Positions 1 through 9,611 of a stretch of 64,000 nt of DNA are shown piece by piece. This stretch comes from Pomphorhynchus laevis (taxonomy: Eukaryota; Acanthocephala; Palaeacanthocephala; Echinorhynchida; Pomphorhynchidae). The stretch covers positions 1-64,000 of the forward strand of contig WNNJ02003021.1 of assembly GCA_012934845.2 (NCBI GenBank), read 5' to 3'. The notes below the pieces were generated by a model that was not told the DNA's origin, did no database searches, and saw only the letters and a list, made by a program, of their open reading frames with translations. The stretch's first letter is position 1; each line of letters starts with the position of its first letter. The translations under genes were made by a program, and so were the position numbers.

Positions 1-72
1 GTTTTGTTTTTGTTGTGGTCATGTAAGCGTGCGCTGGCACGCATTTGCCACTTTAAAATAAATCTTTTTTTT
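1..72 (+). mobile_element. LINE-A 3' tail, cut by window edge
   Basis: This is the 3' UTR end of a LINE-A copy whose body lies left of the window. It has the same T-rich lead, a 16-nt hairpin (gcgtgcgctggcacgc), a 'catttgccac' box and an 'aaataaat' plus oligo-T end found behind every LINE-A reverse transcriptase here (for example 40100-40175). Nothing upstream is visible, so the length of the copy is unknown. Confidence 0.85.
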
Positions 73-106
73 TGTAAGCGTGCAGCTGGCGCGCTGCACG
101 CTTACA
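73..106. repeat. Perfect 14-bp-stem hairpin next to the LINE-A tail
   Basis: Positions 73-86 and 93-106 are exact reverse complements around a 6-nt loop. Each arm reads 'tgtaagcgtgcagc', which is the first half of a LINE tail hairpin (compare 11665-11685). It looks like two LINE tail starts joined head to head at an insertion junction. It is followed directly by LINE-D. Confidence 0.75.
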
Positions 107-2310
107 AATGGATGGCTTCGGCTCATTCCGTCCCCCTATCAAAATAGGAAAAATGATTAGGGGCAGACAGCGAAGGGAAAGTAAAGATGCTGCCCAAGGG
201 CAAGAACCTACCCCGGGCAGGGCTAGTGGCGGGGGGACAACCCTCCTACACCTAGATCTGTCTAGGTAGGCTATCCCTCAATCCAACTAATCCATCACAA
301 TGCAGAGTACTCTTGAGCCCTTTTCACTGAATATCTTTCAGTAGAATTCGGGAGGTGATTTTGCCCTTAGACTTCTATATGGTAGAGATACAGATGTTAT
401 AGTCCTTCATTGGACGCGGTCTATCCGTCTCCCCAGGACATTACTCGATTTATCCTAAAGCATATATGTTACCACTATACTCCGTAAATAACCCCTCCTC
501 ACTCCTCTTTATCTCAAGGACTATTGACCTTAGTTAAGTGCTCCTTAAGGTCCTTCCTCCTATTAAACTACTCATGTCCATCCAAGTTTTGTTTAGTAGT
601 TCCACTCAGTAAGAACGGTAAACGCCTCAGTCTAGCCAATATCTACATTCGTCCAGGGGAGATTCACAAGAACCGTGACCTCCTGGATGGTATTATTGAC
701 AGCGGCTATGACTTGATACTTGAAAACTTCAACAACATAACTGATCGTTGGATCAACGCAGCACTTCGCAGTGCTAGGAACGGTTATCTTATTCACAAAC
801 CTTCGTCTGAGGTGGTTGTTAAAACCCCTCTGCATGGAGCAGTCGCGCTAGCAATTGTCCACCTCTCATGACCTAATTCGTTGGAGAATTGAGGAAGATA
901 TGTTGCTTCGAAGGAGGTTTCACTTTAATCCTAACAGTGTTGCCCTCTTTCAAGCGGCTATCCAACTCTTTCCCAGAATAGGAAATGAGAGTCTGACCGA
1001 ATTTAATACCTACCTCTTTTCGCAAGCTACCGCGATTTTATCGACTACCTATAAAGATCGTATATACAATCCCACTCCGACGAAACTCAATGTCCAAGCG
1101 AAATTGCTTAACCCCCTAATCTCTCTGTTTCCGCCAGACAGGCTCTCTCGAATGAATACTGGAGCACTAAATATAGGTTCAGCTGAGTAGGGATATGACC
1201 AGTATTGCTCGCCTTAATCCTTCTCAGTCTTCCTTTTAGAAGATTTTCAAGATGGAGAAGTTTGTTTGCTGGGAAGGACAGACTTACGAAAAAGCGCTTT
1301 CGCGTAAAATCCGTGACCATTTAAGTAGGCGTATTTTGATCCCTCCAGGCTTTCATGGGTTCGTCAAAGGTCGCTCGGTCCATTCAGCAGTTGGTGAGGT
1401 GGAGCAGTTTTGTCGGGATAATAGCCATCATTTAGTTGTGGCTGTTTTCCTTGACTTTTCTGCTGCATTTGACCTCATCTCCATTCCTTTTGTTATCTCC
1501 TCTCTCAAGTCCATCGGGTTGCCTGCGAGAATTGTGAACAGGGTGGAGATTCTGCTGTACACCAAGGTGTACAGCAGAATGTGCACTTTACGGGTGTGCC
1601 TCAAGATTCCCCACTTTCTCCTATATTATACCTTGCTGCCTCCTTTAAACTATTCAAAATATTTAAACGCGAACAACGTCTAGTGGTATACGCTGATGAT
1701 ACCACAGCCCTTTTCACTGGACACAGGTGTATAGACGTAGTCTCTGACATCAGCCGTTTCTTTTTAAGATTAAAAGACCAGCTTCCACCATCCAATCTTT
1801 TGTTAAACACCGCCAAATCGCAGGTGGTTGTCTTTCATGGCTGCCCTGCGACCAAGAAGAAACTTAAGAGGCTAACAATCTCTGCTCTCTTCTCCATATT
1901 TGCCTCTGAACCACTCCCTACCTTCAAAAGTCCAGTAAAATACCTCAGGTTCACCGTACGGTGAACTGGTCGGCGAAAGCTGACCTGGATGGACTCAAAC
2001 GTATCCTGAAGAAAGCTAGGTGGGCCCTGAAACGGGCTCAGCATCTGTTATTGAAAGGGACAACCCGGGTGCGCCTTTGGTGCACTTGGGCTATCTCGGG
2101 ATAAGTCTTATTATCAAGAGGACGTCCATCTGAGCAAAGGCAAAGGTTTCTTAAGCTCCTCCTATCTCGTTAACCCAGCATAGTCCGCAGCGATTGTATT
2201 CTTCGGGGGGGGGTGAAAGACGCCGGGTGGTTCAGTCGGAAGACGACGTGGTGGATCGGTTGGAGGCTCAGATCCCCTTGGATTCGAAGCCGTAAAGATT
2301 TCAAGGCTTA
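107..2310 (+). mobile_element. LINE-D copy 1 (I/R1/Jockey-like), 5'-truncated
   Basis: A degenerate LINE of the same family as 44640-48250 and 50051-50467; long blocks align (360-470 with 45850-45980; 1370-1560 with 47340-47540; 1980-2300 with 47930-48240 and 50050-50330). The visible order is endonuclease, a linker region, reverse transcriptase and a 3' segment with a G9 run near 2205. The gag-like ORF1 present in copy 2 is missing. The 3' end is abutted by a minus-strand LINE-A at about 2336. Frames are broken repeatedly. Confidence 0.75.
524..1964 (+). pseudogene. LINE-D ORF2 remains: endonuclease, linker, reverse transcriptase
   Basis: The frames change at least three times. The 524-871 frame carries the central part of an APE-type endonuclease ('LANIYIRPGEIHK', then an ENFNN block that in copy 2 reads GDFND). 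The 855-1190 frame is the linker between endonuclease and RT. The 1252-1683 frame carries RT fingers and motif A (FHGFVKGR, then VFLDFSAAFD). The 1581-1964 frame carries motif B (GVPQDSPLSPIL) and the motif C box (YADDTTA). Motif order is as in any LINE ORF2. The clade call rests on the CCHC gag found in copy 2 rather than on this RT. It is not functional: several frameshifts and a weakened endonuclease motif are visible. Confidence 0.65.
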
Positions 2311-2335
2311 TAAAGAAAGAAGTGATAGTTCAGGA

Positions 2336-4968
2336 TCCACATTATTTTGGACTTGTCGGGGTTTAGAACGAGATGGAGATTAGAGAGACGTTTGTAGATA
2401 GAACAAAGACAGTTGGAGGCAGCAATGCTGATATTGTGTTAGCGATGTGCGGGTGCATGAGCATAGATGAGGATGTCGTCGGCGTATTGCATTACGTTAA
2501 AGGAGTAAGGTTCGATAAACGGAGAGAGATCGCCAAGCAGAAGAGAGAAAAGCAGGGGACCTAAGACTGAACCTTGTAGAACCCCGCAAATAATACGGAT
2601 GGGATGGGAGAATGATTAATTAGAACAGACGTGAAAGGAACGGTCGGATAGATATGAGCCAAAGCATGCTACGGAGGAGGAAGAAAAGCCGTAATCATAA
2701 CGAAGGCGAGAAAGGAGGACGGTGTGATCAACAATGTCGAATGCGGAGGAGAGGTCGAGGAATATGAGAACACTATATAGAGCCTTGTCTCGAGAAATGA
2801 GTAAGTCGTTGTAAAGTTTCATGCAGGCGATTTCTGTGGAGTGATTTGTGCGGAAAGCGGATTGGAAAGGAGGGTACTGTTTAGATGAGGAGAGATAAAC
2901 GTTGATCTGTATTAAGATAAGGCATTCTAAGATCTTAGAAAAAGTAAAGAGTAGTGAAATGGGGCGATAGCTATAGATGGGTTGAGTGATTGTTTCTTAA
3001 GAAGGGGACGAACGATTGCGGATTTCCAGTGTGAAGGGAAGATACGACTGCGGATGGACGAGTTAAACAAGGTTGTGAGAAATGGGGATATCGATAAGCA
3101 TATGTATTTTGATATTTGAGTGGGCAGGGGATCGGCAGGTGAGGTTTTGTTGGGCAAGGACATGAGGACAGATGATACTTCGGTAGGTGAGACAGGGAGA
3201 AGATGAAAGAGTTCCGAAAGGATGATGCTCGGCGGGGTAGAGTTGGATTGGATGGAGACCGGGGTTTGAGAGAGAGCAACGTGGATACTTTAGTCTGGAG
3301 AAATGACGAATAATCATGGGAATTGATGTTGCACGGCGAAGAGAAACGAGCAAGGATTGAATTTCAAGTATGCCAGGGAGTCTTAGAGTTGAATGAATTG
3401 ATGATTTTATGCTGCTAGGAGATGCATTTTGCATGTAGTAGGTTGAAATGAGACCGGCGAAGAGCAAGATAGGAATCATGGAAATACGGAGTAATCGAGC
3501 GGGAATCACGTCTGAGAGAGTGGTGATAGACTCGGAAAGCATGGCGGAGTCGACGCTTTGAGAGTAGACATTGGATGTCAAACCATGGGGCACGGTGCAA
3601 GCGACGGTGTGGGTGAGGCTTGAAGGGCAAGAGAACATCGAGAGTGGATGTGAGTTCAGAGTCGAAAAGAAAGGCGAGATCGTGAGGAGATGAATATGTT
3701 ATTGTGGAATTAGATAGAGACGATTTGAGTAAGGCAAAGCGGAGAAGGGAGATGTCAAGATTTCTCCAAGGGCGACGTAGGATTGTAGGTGTGTGAGGAG
3801 GGGTGTGATTGTGAGTGAGATCAAGGGTGATAAGAAAGTGATCGGATAGATCAGGATCAGAGATGGATAGTGAGGTGTTGGCAGAAAAATGATCGGGGAT
3901 AGCGATGATGTCGAGTGCCCCGCTAAGGATATTTGGGGGGGGCAGTGGAGATTAGTTTGTAATTGTAGTTGGATAGAATGTTGATGAACCGGATGGAATC
4001 CGTGGAAGAGGGGCGGTCTAGGCGGATGTTGAAGTCGCCTAGAACGAGTGAAGGGATTGAGGACAAAGAACAATGAGAAAGGAGGTCAGCGAGTTCGGTA
4101 AAAAATAAGGCTGTAGGAGCTGATGAACCAGGACGGTATACAATGGCGAGATCTAGAGTGATCGGGTTAGAATAACGACAAGTGAGCAATTCAAAAGAGC
4201 AAGGACTGAAAGGGGGATTGATTTTGCGAAGAGACGCGGGGTGACGCGCGAATGCGACGATGCCGCCATGATTAGAGAATTTAGAAGGGCATGAGCTGAG
4301 GGGGCGGGCGGATTCGACTAGGGAGCAACCGGCAGAGAGCAGACGGCGAATGGAAAGGTCGTCGGAATCTGAGTGCCAGGATTCGGTGAGGCAGAAGAGA
4401 TCGATTGATTGCTTGATGAATAGGTTGATGAGAAGATCGGATTTATTGAGAATAGATCTAGTGTTGAGGAGGCCGAGGCGTAAACCGTGTGTGGTGGCGA
4501 AAGAGTCTATTGGAGAAGACACATAGGGGAGATGGAGCGCCATCGAATTTTGAGACGGGTGTGGACAACTTGAAAATTTCCGTCTGTTCCGGATAGAGAG
4601 TGATGTTTCGCCGTTTCCCTCGCGACGGCGTTTTTCGATGCGGGCAGAAGAGAGTTGAGCGATTTCAGAAGGGGTGCGATCGAGGAAAATTCGAGTGGTT
4701 GAAGATGACATGAGTTTAAATCGTTGAGAGAGGACAGTATAAGCGTGAGAGCAATGCTTAAAAACAATTTTTGGGAGAGGGGGCTGAGAAGAATTAGATT
4801 GAGAGGATCTGTTTAGACGGATGAATGCGACAAAACAAATGTCCTTGAAAAAGGATGGTTTATCCGCAGGAACAATAGACGCGAGGATGGATCTGAAGGC
4901 GGAAACATCGTGGTCGAGAAGTGCTTGTGGACATAAGGACTTGGAAGGAGTGATATTAGTGACCTTAA
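2336..4968 (-). mobile_element. LINE-A copy, minus strand, lacks both ends
   Basis: Read on the minus strand it runs from the ORF1 middle (4968) through endonuclease to reverse transcriptase and stops at the 'KIMWIL' block near 2336, so the C-terminal part and the 3' tail are absent. Homology to the plus copy at 5474-6735 ends at about 4968 on the 5' side. Motifs in order on the minus strand are LGDFNIRLDRP (endonuclease), LPNKTSPADPLPT, SLDLSSAFDIVDH (RT motif A). Motifs B and C lie in a degraded part close to 2400-2600. Several frameshifts split it. Confidence 0.85.
2616..3163 (-). pseudogene. LINE-A reverse transcriptase fragments
   Basis: On the minus strand, 2927-3163 holds the RT N-terminal block (SLPNKTSPADPLPTQ, IRSRIFPSHWKSAIVRPLLKK). 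2616-2822 holds motif A (FLDLSSAFDIVDH) and the following 'RLRYDYGFSSSSVACF'. The piece from 2340 to 2610 aligns to motif B/C sequence of other LINE-A copies but is out of frame. It is a broken part of the copy at 2336-4968. Confidence 0.7.
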
Positions 4969-4996
4969 AATAAAGTTTGAGATAAATAACATACAA
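3923..4996 (-). pseudogene. LINE-A ORF1 C-terminus fused to endonuclease N-terminus (357 codons)
   Basis: The first ~120 residues are the C-terminal RRM-like part of ORF1 (FIRLNRS, then 'FKHCSHAYTVLSQRFKL', then RTPSEIAQLSSARIEKR). They run without a stop into the endonuclease (LLNTRSILNKSD, LFCLTESWHSD, NHGGIVAFARHP, IVYRPGS, LGDFNIRLDRP). In LINE-B and in the 12 kb copy these are separate, overlapping ORFs. Here and at 6323-6760 a spacing 2 nt shorter than in LINE-B merges the frames. The endonuclease catalytic Glu (TESW) and the GDFN block are intact. The ORF ends in a frameshift before the C-terminal endonuclease motifs. Confidence 0.75.
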
Positions 4997-5473
4997 TCAA
5001 TCTAGTTCCAGATCAATCCAGTTCCAGATCAATCCAGTTCCAGATCAATCCAGTTCCAGATCAATCCAGTTCCAGATCAATCCAGTTCCAGATCAATCCA
5101 GTTCCAGATCAATCCAGTTCCAGATCAATCCAGTTCCAGATCAATCCAGTTCCAGATCAATCCAGTTCCAGATCAATCCAGTTCCAGATCAATCCAGTTC
5201 CAGATCAATCCAGTTCCAGATCAATCCAGTTCCAGATCAATCCAGTTCCAGATCAATCCAGTTCCAGATCAATCCAGTTCCAGATCAATCCAGTTCCAGA
5301 TCAATCCAGTTCCAGATCAATCCAGTTCCAGATCAATCCAGTTCCAGATCAATCCAGTTCCAGATCAATCCAGTTCCAGATCAATCCAGTTCCAGATCAA
5401 TCCAGTTCCAGATCAATCCAGTTCCAGATCAATCCAGTTCCAGATCAATCCTGTTCCAGATCAATTCAGTTCC
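4995..5473 (+). repeat. 16-bp tandem array, about 30 units, in LINE-A 5' UTR
   Basis: The unit 'cagatcaatccagttc' repeats almost without change from about 4995 to 5473, with single changes only in the first and last units. The array ends directly at 'ttccgctcgct', the start of the LINE-A 5' UTR shared with LINE-B (50590). Two to three degenerate units in the same place relative to ORF1 precede another LINE-A copy (minus strand, 43030-43085), so the array belongs to the element and not to the host. It resembles the 5' monomers of rodent L1; a promoter role is an inference. Confidence 0.85.
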
Positions 5474-6735
5474 GCTCGCTCCTCTTGCAGAATTTTTAGA
5501 GTTAATAGGAGGACGTAAGAAAACAACTAAGTCCGACACCAACTATGGATAACTGCAAGTACAGTGCTCGATACACGACTGCAGCGTCTGGACAACAATC
5601 GCCTGCGACAAGAATAAGTCTAAAGAAGACTTTGTATGTGATTTTTGTGCCAACAAACAAATCCGCAACCTTTCCGATAAGCATATATCAATATCCAAAA
5701 CGTCAACTCAAACTACCTCCGTTGTTTCAAATGTCCTTTCTACACCCACCGACCCTGCAACGATATACACTTCCCATTCCATGTCATCTTCACTCTCCGA
5801 CTTCCCCGTCCCGTCCTTCCCGTCTCGTTTCTCAATAACTTGCATCAATCAATCAAAATCACCTCCACCAACCTCCACTATCCTTCCACCCATAACCTTT
5901 GCCTCACATGAATTAATACCCTCTTTATTATCATTATCCTCTTTGTCTTCCGTCGTCAAACCAAATCCCTCCAAATCATCAACTGCCAGCTCTTCTATCG
6001 TGATCTCACCCACTCACGTCAGTATCCTCCTTTACAGAAGCGATTTCTATCTCGCGATCGTTGCATCATCGTCACTAATATCACTCCTTCCAAGTCCTTA
6101 TCTCCACAAGCACGTCTCAACCACGATGTTTCCGCCTTCAGATCCATACTCGCGTCTATTGTTCCTGCGGATAAACCATCCTTTTTCAAGGACATTTGTT
6201 TTGTCGCATTCATCCGTCTAAACAGATCCTCTCAATCTAATCCTTCCCAGCCCCCTCTCCTAAAAATTGTTTTTAAGCATTGCTCTCACGCGTATACTGT
6301 CCTCTCTCAACGATTTAAACTAATGTCATCTTCAACCACTCGAATTTTCCCCGATCGCACCCCTTCTGAAATCGCTCAACTCTCTTCTGCCCGCATCGAA
6401 AAACGCCGTCGCGAGGGAAACGGCGAAACATCACTCTCCATCCGGAACAGACGGAAATTTTCAAGTTGTCCACACCCGTCTCAAAATTCGATGGCGCTCC
6501 ATCTCCCCTATGTGTCTTCTCCAATAGACTCTTTCGCCACCACACACGGTTTACGCCTCGGCCTCCTCAACACTAGATCTATTCTCAATAAATCCGATCT
6601 TATCCTCAACCTATTCACCAAGCAATCAATCGATCTATTCTACCTCACCGAATCCTGGCACTCATATTCCGACGACCTTTATATTCGCCGCCTCCTCTCT
6701 GCCGGTTGCTCCCTAGTCGAATCCGCCCGCCCCAT
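5474..6735 (+). mobile_element. LINE-A copy with true 5' end, 3'-truncated
   Basis: It starts after the 16-bp array with the 5' UTR, carries ORF1 and the start of the endonuclease, and stops inside the endonuclease at about 6735 where sequence identity to other LINE-A copies ends abruptly. It lies head to head with the minus copy at 2336-4968; the two share the ORF1/endonuclease part in inverted orientation around the tandem array. Confidence 0.85.
5503..6221 (+). pseudogene. LINE-A ORF1 N-terminal part with PHD-like finger
   Basis: The frame containing codon 5559-5561 reads a Cys-rich segment: CSIHDC, SVWTTIAC and VCDFC (5559-5648). This is a PHD-like pattern (Cys pair, Trp, Cys, final CxxC), known from ORF1 of CR1-type LINEs. 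The usual His of the third ligand pair is not visible. A Ser/Pro/Thr-rich region follows to about 6000. Comparison with the copy at 43000 suggests the start was an ATG at the AAG near 5515 (MKT.. there), and an in-frame TAA lies at 5550-5552, so this copy is dead. Confidence 0.6.
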
Positions 6736-6760
6736 GTTGCATGAATTTTTCTTGATTTAA
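6323..6760 (+). pseudogene. LINE-A ORF1 C-terminus/endonuclease start, fused frame
   Basis: Residues 1-50 carry the ORF1 end (RTPSEIAQLSSARIEKRRR). The frame then runs into the ORF2 start (ATG at 6491) and the endonuclease blocks TRSILNKSD and LTESWHSYSDD. The last residues after 6735 are not LINE sequence. It shares with 3923-4996 the shortened spacing that fuses ORF1 and ORF2. The 37-nt window between the ORF2 ATG (6491) and the ORF1-frame TAG (6525-6527) is still visible. Confidence 0.7.
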
Positions 6761-7494
6761 CAGTCTTTGGTATTATATATTAATAATAAATACTAAACCC
6801 ACAATCTTCTTCCATTTCAAATATATATTATTACAGGAACGAAGAAGAAAATATCATTTATTTGATAAAAAATCTATATTTCGATAGCTCCTGCTACCAT
6901 CATCAGGATTACAATAAAATGTTTCACAATTTCCCCCCGTGTTTCCAACATTTATTCAAAAATACAAGCATTGATGTGCCCCGCATTTCTACTTAAAAAT
7001 AAAAAGAAAATACTGTGAAACAAAACAATTATATACTAAAATTTATACACATTTTAAAACAACAAAAAGAAAGAGAAAAAAAACAGAATCATAAAACAAA
7101 ATAAAATTAAAATCATAAAATAAGTGACACTAAAATACGAATTTAATAATAAAAATAATGTAAAAGTGGCTGATTGGCTAATTGGCTGATTTCCGCTGCT
7201 ACGTCACATTACCTACGTTGCAGGCTTATCTGTTCTAACTATTACTTAATTTGTGAAAGAGAAAGGCTATCACACATAATTTACTAAAAAGTGGTTAAGT
7301 CGGAGATTAAATTAAAACAAATTAAATTAATTAAATTAAAATAAAAAATACTTAAGTATAAAAAATTATATTTTTTATTTTGTTATTAATTAAAATACAT
7401 TTTTTATTTTGTAAATAATAAATTGGTGAATTTTTAACATAACGTTCTGTGTTAAAAATGGCCAAATGGCTAGAGTCTTATTCCACTCTATGGA
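6736..7494. other. AT-rich non-coding stretch; possible Penelope-like 3' end
   Basis: No supported gene. Most is A/T-rich (6990-7140, 7300-7440). It contains the hammerhead-like core at 6879-6906 (minus) and a 'gctgattggct' direct repeat near 7169-7190. Because Penelope-like RT remains lie on the same strand at 8345-9000, with a LINE-A fragment between, this may be the downstream part of that element. That link is an inference. Confidence 0.3.
6879..6906 (-). ncRNA. Hammerhead-ribozyme-like core (candidate)
   Basis: On the minus strand CTGATGA (6906-6900) is followed by one T, a 6-bp stem GGTAGC/GCTATC (one G-U pair) with loop AGGA, then GAAA (6882-6879). CTGANGA and GAAA flanking a stem II is the hammerhead core. 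Penelope-like elements are known to carry hammerheads. I could not find convincing stems I and III, and the extra T after the core is a flaw, so this is a weak call. Confidence 0.25.
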
Positions 7495-8190
7495 TGAAGT
7501 ACAATCAAGGCTTAAGTAATACTTGCGCAATTGTGCCCCATGGTTTGACATTCAATGCCTACGCTTGTGCCTCATGGTTTGACAGCAAATGCCTACTCTC
7601 AAAGCGTCGACTCCGTCATGCTTTTCGAGTCTTCACCGCTCTTTAAGACGTGATCTCCGCTCGATCACTCCGTCTTTCCGTGATTCCTATCTTGCTCTTC
7701 GCCGGTCTAATCTCAACTTACTTCGTACCAAATGCAACTCCTTCTGGCAGCATAAAATCATCACTTCATTCAACTCTAAGACTCTATGGCATACTTTTAA
7801 GTATCGTTTGCTTAATGATCATCCCCATAGTACACAATCTCACTTTCTTAGGCTTCCATTTCGATGATCACCTTTCCCTTAAACACTTCGTCCGTGACAA
7901 GGTCCGCTCGTCTAACTTAATTCTCCGTGACATCCGCCATATCCGCCTCCTTATCGACTTCTGTTCTTGTATGTCTCTTTTTTCATCATATCTTTTCCCT
8001 AAAATCGATTACTGCCTTAGCATATTCGCCAATTTTCCAGAATCCATCATCCTACCTCTACAACGAATAATCAACTCCGCCGTTCGAGTGCTCTTTGGTC
8101 TCCGTCGCTTCGACCACACATCCACAAATCTTACCCAACTCTCCTGGTCCACCACCTACATCCGCATCGAATTAATTAAATCTATGTTTA
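7495..8190 (+). mobile_element. LINE-A fragment with large internal deletion
   Basis: 7530-7795 matches the region between endonuclease and RT (compare 37225-37470). At about 7800 the sequence jumps to the part after RT motif C (IPIVHNLTFLGFHFDD), so almost the whole RT catalytic core is missing. It stops at about 8185. A short local duplication of the 'catggtttgaca' block is present at 7540-7585. Confidence 0.8.
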
Positions 8191-8219
8191 ATCAATTGCT
8201 TCAGAAACGGAAACGTTAG
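7650..8219 (+). pseudogene. LINE-A ORF2 deletion product (189 codons)
   Basis: The reading frame joins a pre-RT segment to the C-terminal part: IPIVHNLTFLGFHFDDHLSL, VRDKVRSSNLILRDIR, LFPKIDYCLS, LQRIINSAVRVLFGLRRFD. These blocks are the conserved region downstream of RT in all LINE-A copies. Without palm motifs A to C it cannot be an active RT. The last ~15 residues are non-LINE sequence read past the break. Confidence 0.6.
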
Positions 8220-8344
8220 TAAATAGCGATTTCACATTTATTGAAAATTAATTATTATAACAAACAAAAGCAAATGAGCAACAAGCTCGTGTTGCTTACA
8301 AAACATGATAAAATAAAAAACATCAACAAAAAATTGTGCTTAAT

Positions 8345-9000
8345 TAATTGAATCTAGGGTATTTTATATTGTAGACTATTCGAAAGTCGATGACTTTCGA
8401 CTTGATAAAGTTTACAAGTTCTCTTAGTAAGCTACACAAAAAATTTCCGACCTGATAATTAAAATCATCCAGCATAGAGACTATTGGGCGTAAGGTCATT
8501 TCTTCTTTATGAACATTAAATAAATCGTATATGTAAAAAACTGACGAAGAAGATGTATTGATCTCTTCGAGGTATTGACCTCTAGATATTAATTTGCGAT
8601 CACTTAAGTATTGTGTTTTTATTAGGAGTTTCGATCTGCTGCGTTTTACCACTTGGAATGTGATGGTGTCTGATGAGATTGCATGAATCTTCTTACGGTA
8701 GTATAGTATTCATTAATACGACAGCGTTTCCTTTATCAGCTTTGTTATCAACAAGTCGGTTATCTTTGATTTTCTTAAGTGATTCACGATCTATAGGTTA
8801 TGAATAAAATACTGCGCCAAGACTTATATATTTTGTTGAACAAATGTTGTCTTTATCCTTTTACACCACTAACGAAACTCTCAATACCTAGGAACTCTTT
8901 AAAAATGATTTCACTTGACAGCAAAGTTATTCCAGTTCGGAAAAAGCGAGTATTTTGTCACGAAGACTTAAACGTGATTTGATGGGCAGAAATTTATACC
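8345..9000 (-). pseudogene. Penelope-like element RT fragment
   Basis: Minus-strand frames show three blocks typical of Penelope-like RTs in the right order: 'LNKGINFCPS' (near 8985-8950), 'NKADKGNAVVLMN' (near 8760-8720) and a block with 'HKEEMTLRPIVS' (near 8520-8480) followed by 'LCSLLRELV'. The usual family text is close to YGLPKIHKEG..LRPIVS. No GIY-YIG nuclease part is seen. Frames are broken in several places. A LINE-A fragment ends just downstream (8190), so the element was probably split by that insertion. Confidence 0.65.
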
Positions 9001-9076
9001 TTTGTTTAAAGTAGAAGGTTAGATATATTAACCATATGATCAATGGAACTCTTGTAATGATCATTGGTAGTGTGAC

Positions 9077-9167
9077 TACTCAGTGACAGATTTGACTACA
9101 GATCTGTCACTGAGTAGATCTGTCATATCTATCTTATGACACTCAATGTAAGTGTCATAAGATAGAA
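9077..9167. repeat. Two adjacent perfect hairpins, 16-bp stems
   Basis: Hairpin 1 has arms 9077-9092 and 9103-9118 with a 10-nt loop. Hairpin 2 has arms 9129-9144 and 9152-9167 with a 7-nt loop. Both stems are exact. Only 10 nt separate them and they share a short 'gatctgtca' motif. No gene overlaps. Confidence 0.85.
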
Positions 9168-9228
9168 AATATACTCTTGATAAATATTTTAAATATTTAT
9201 CCCCTAAACAAATTGCTAAAAAAATTTC

Positions 9229-9458
9229 GAGGATCAATAATGAGGGCACTAATAATTTGTAGCATGAAATAACTTTGTGAAGAGGAAATCGATCTTTATA
9301 GGCGAAATTTTTCTGCCCTCGGCTATCCAAACCGGCTTCTGGGAAAAGAGATAAACAGTGTATTAAGCAACTTTAGTGCTTCTAATACTTCTACATCACT
9401 TCAAGATAGTGATAATTATAATTATACAAAAGATATACAAATTTATAAAATTAATCAG
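9229..9458. repeat. Diverged direct repeat, copy 1 (~225 bp)
   Basis: It starts at 'ggatcaata', contains 'gccctcggctatcca' and ends near 'caaatttataaaat'. It matches 9612-9835 over its full length with scattered substitutions and small indels (roughly 85 percent by eye). I recognise no family. Given the neighbouring Penelope-like RT it may be part of that element's terminal region. Confidence 0.75.
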
Positions 9459-9520
9459 TATTAATTATCAAATTAATACTGAATTAATTTATTAATATAA
9501 ATATTAATTTATTCATGATA

Positions 9521-9606
9521 AATTTTGCATTATTTATATTCCAATTAATTCAATCTCCTTTCAATGTTAATGTATATTCTGTGGTTTTCCTTGTGCATCC
9601 TTACTG
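9521..9606. repeat. Dispersed ~90-bp repeat, also at 10549-10641
   Basis: Both sites share 'attccaattaat' and then 'caatgt.aat.tatattc.gtgg.ttt.cttatgcat' style sequence with about 80-85 percent match by eye. It lies between the two copies of the larger direct repeat. Family unknown. Confidence 0.6.
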
Positions 9607-9611
9607 CATGA

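Noticed and set aside
2373-2564. Plus-strand 63-codon ORF and similar ones at 16872, 14489, 59021
   Set aside because: All are antisense shadows of the LINE-A RT motif B/C region.
4995-5473. CRISPR array
   Set aside because: Units are 16 bp, head to tail, with no spacers, in animal DNA next to a LINE. It is a simple tandem array.
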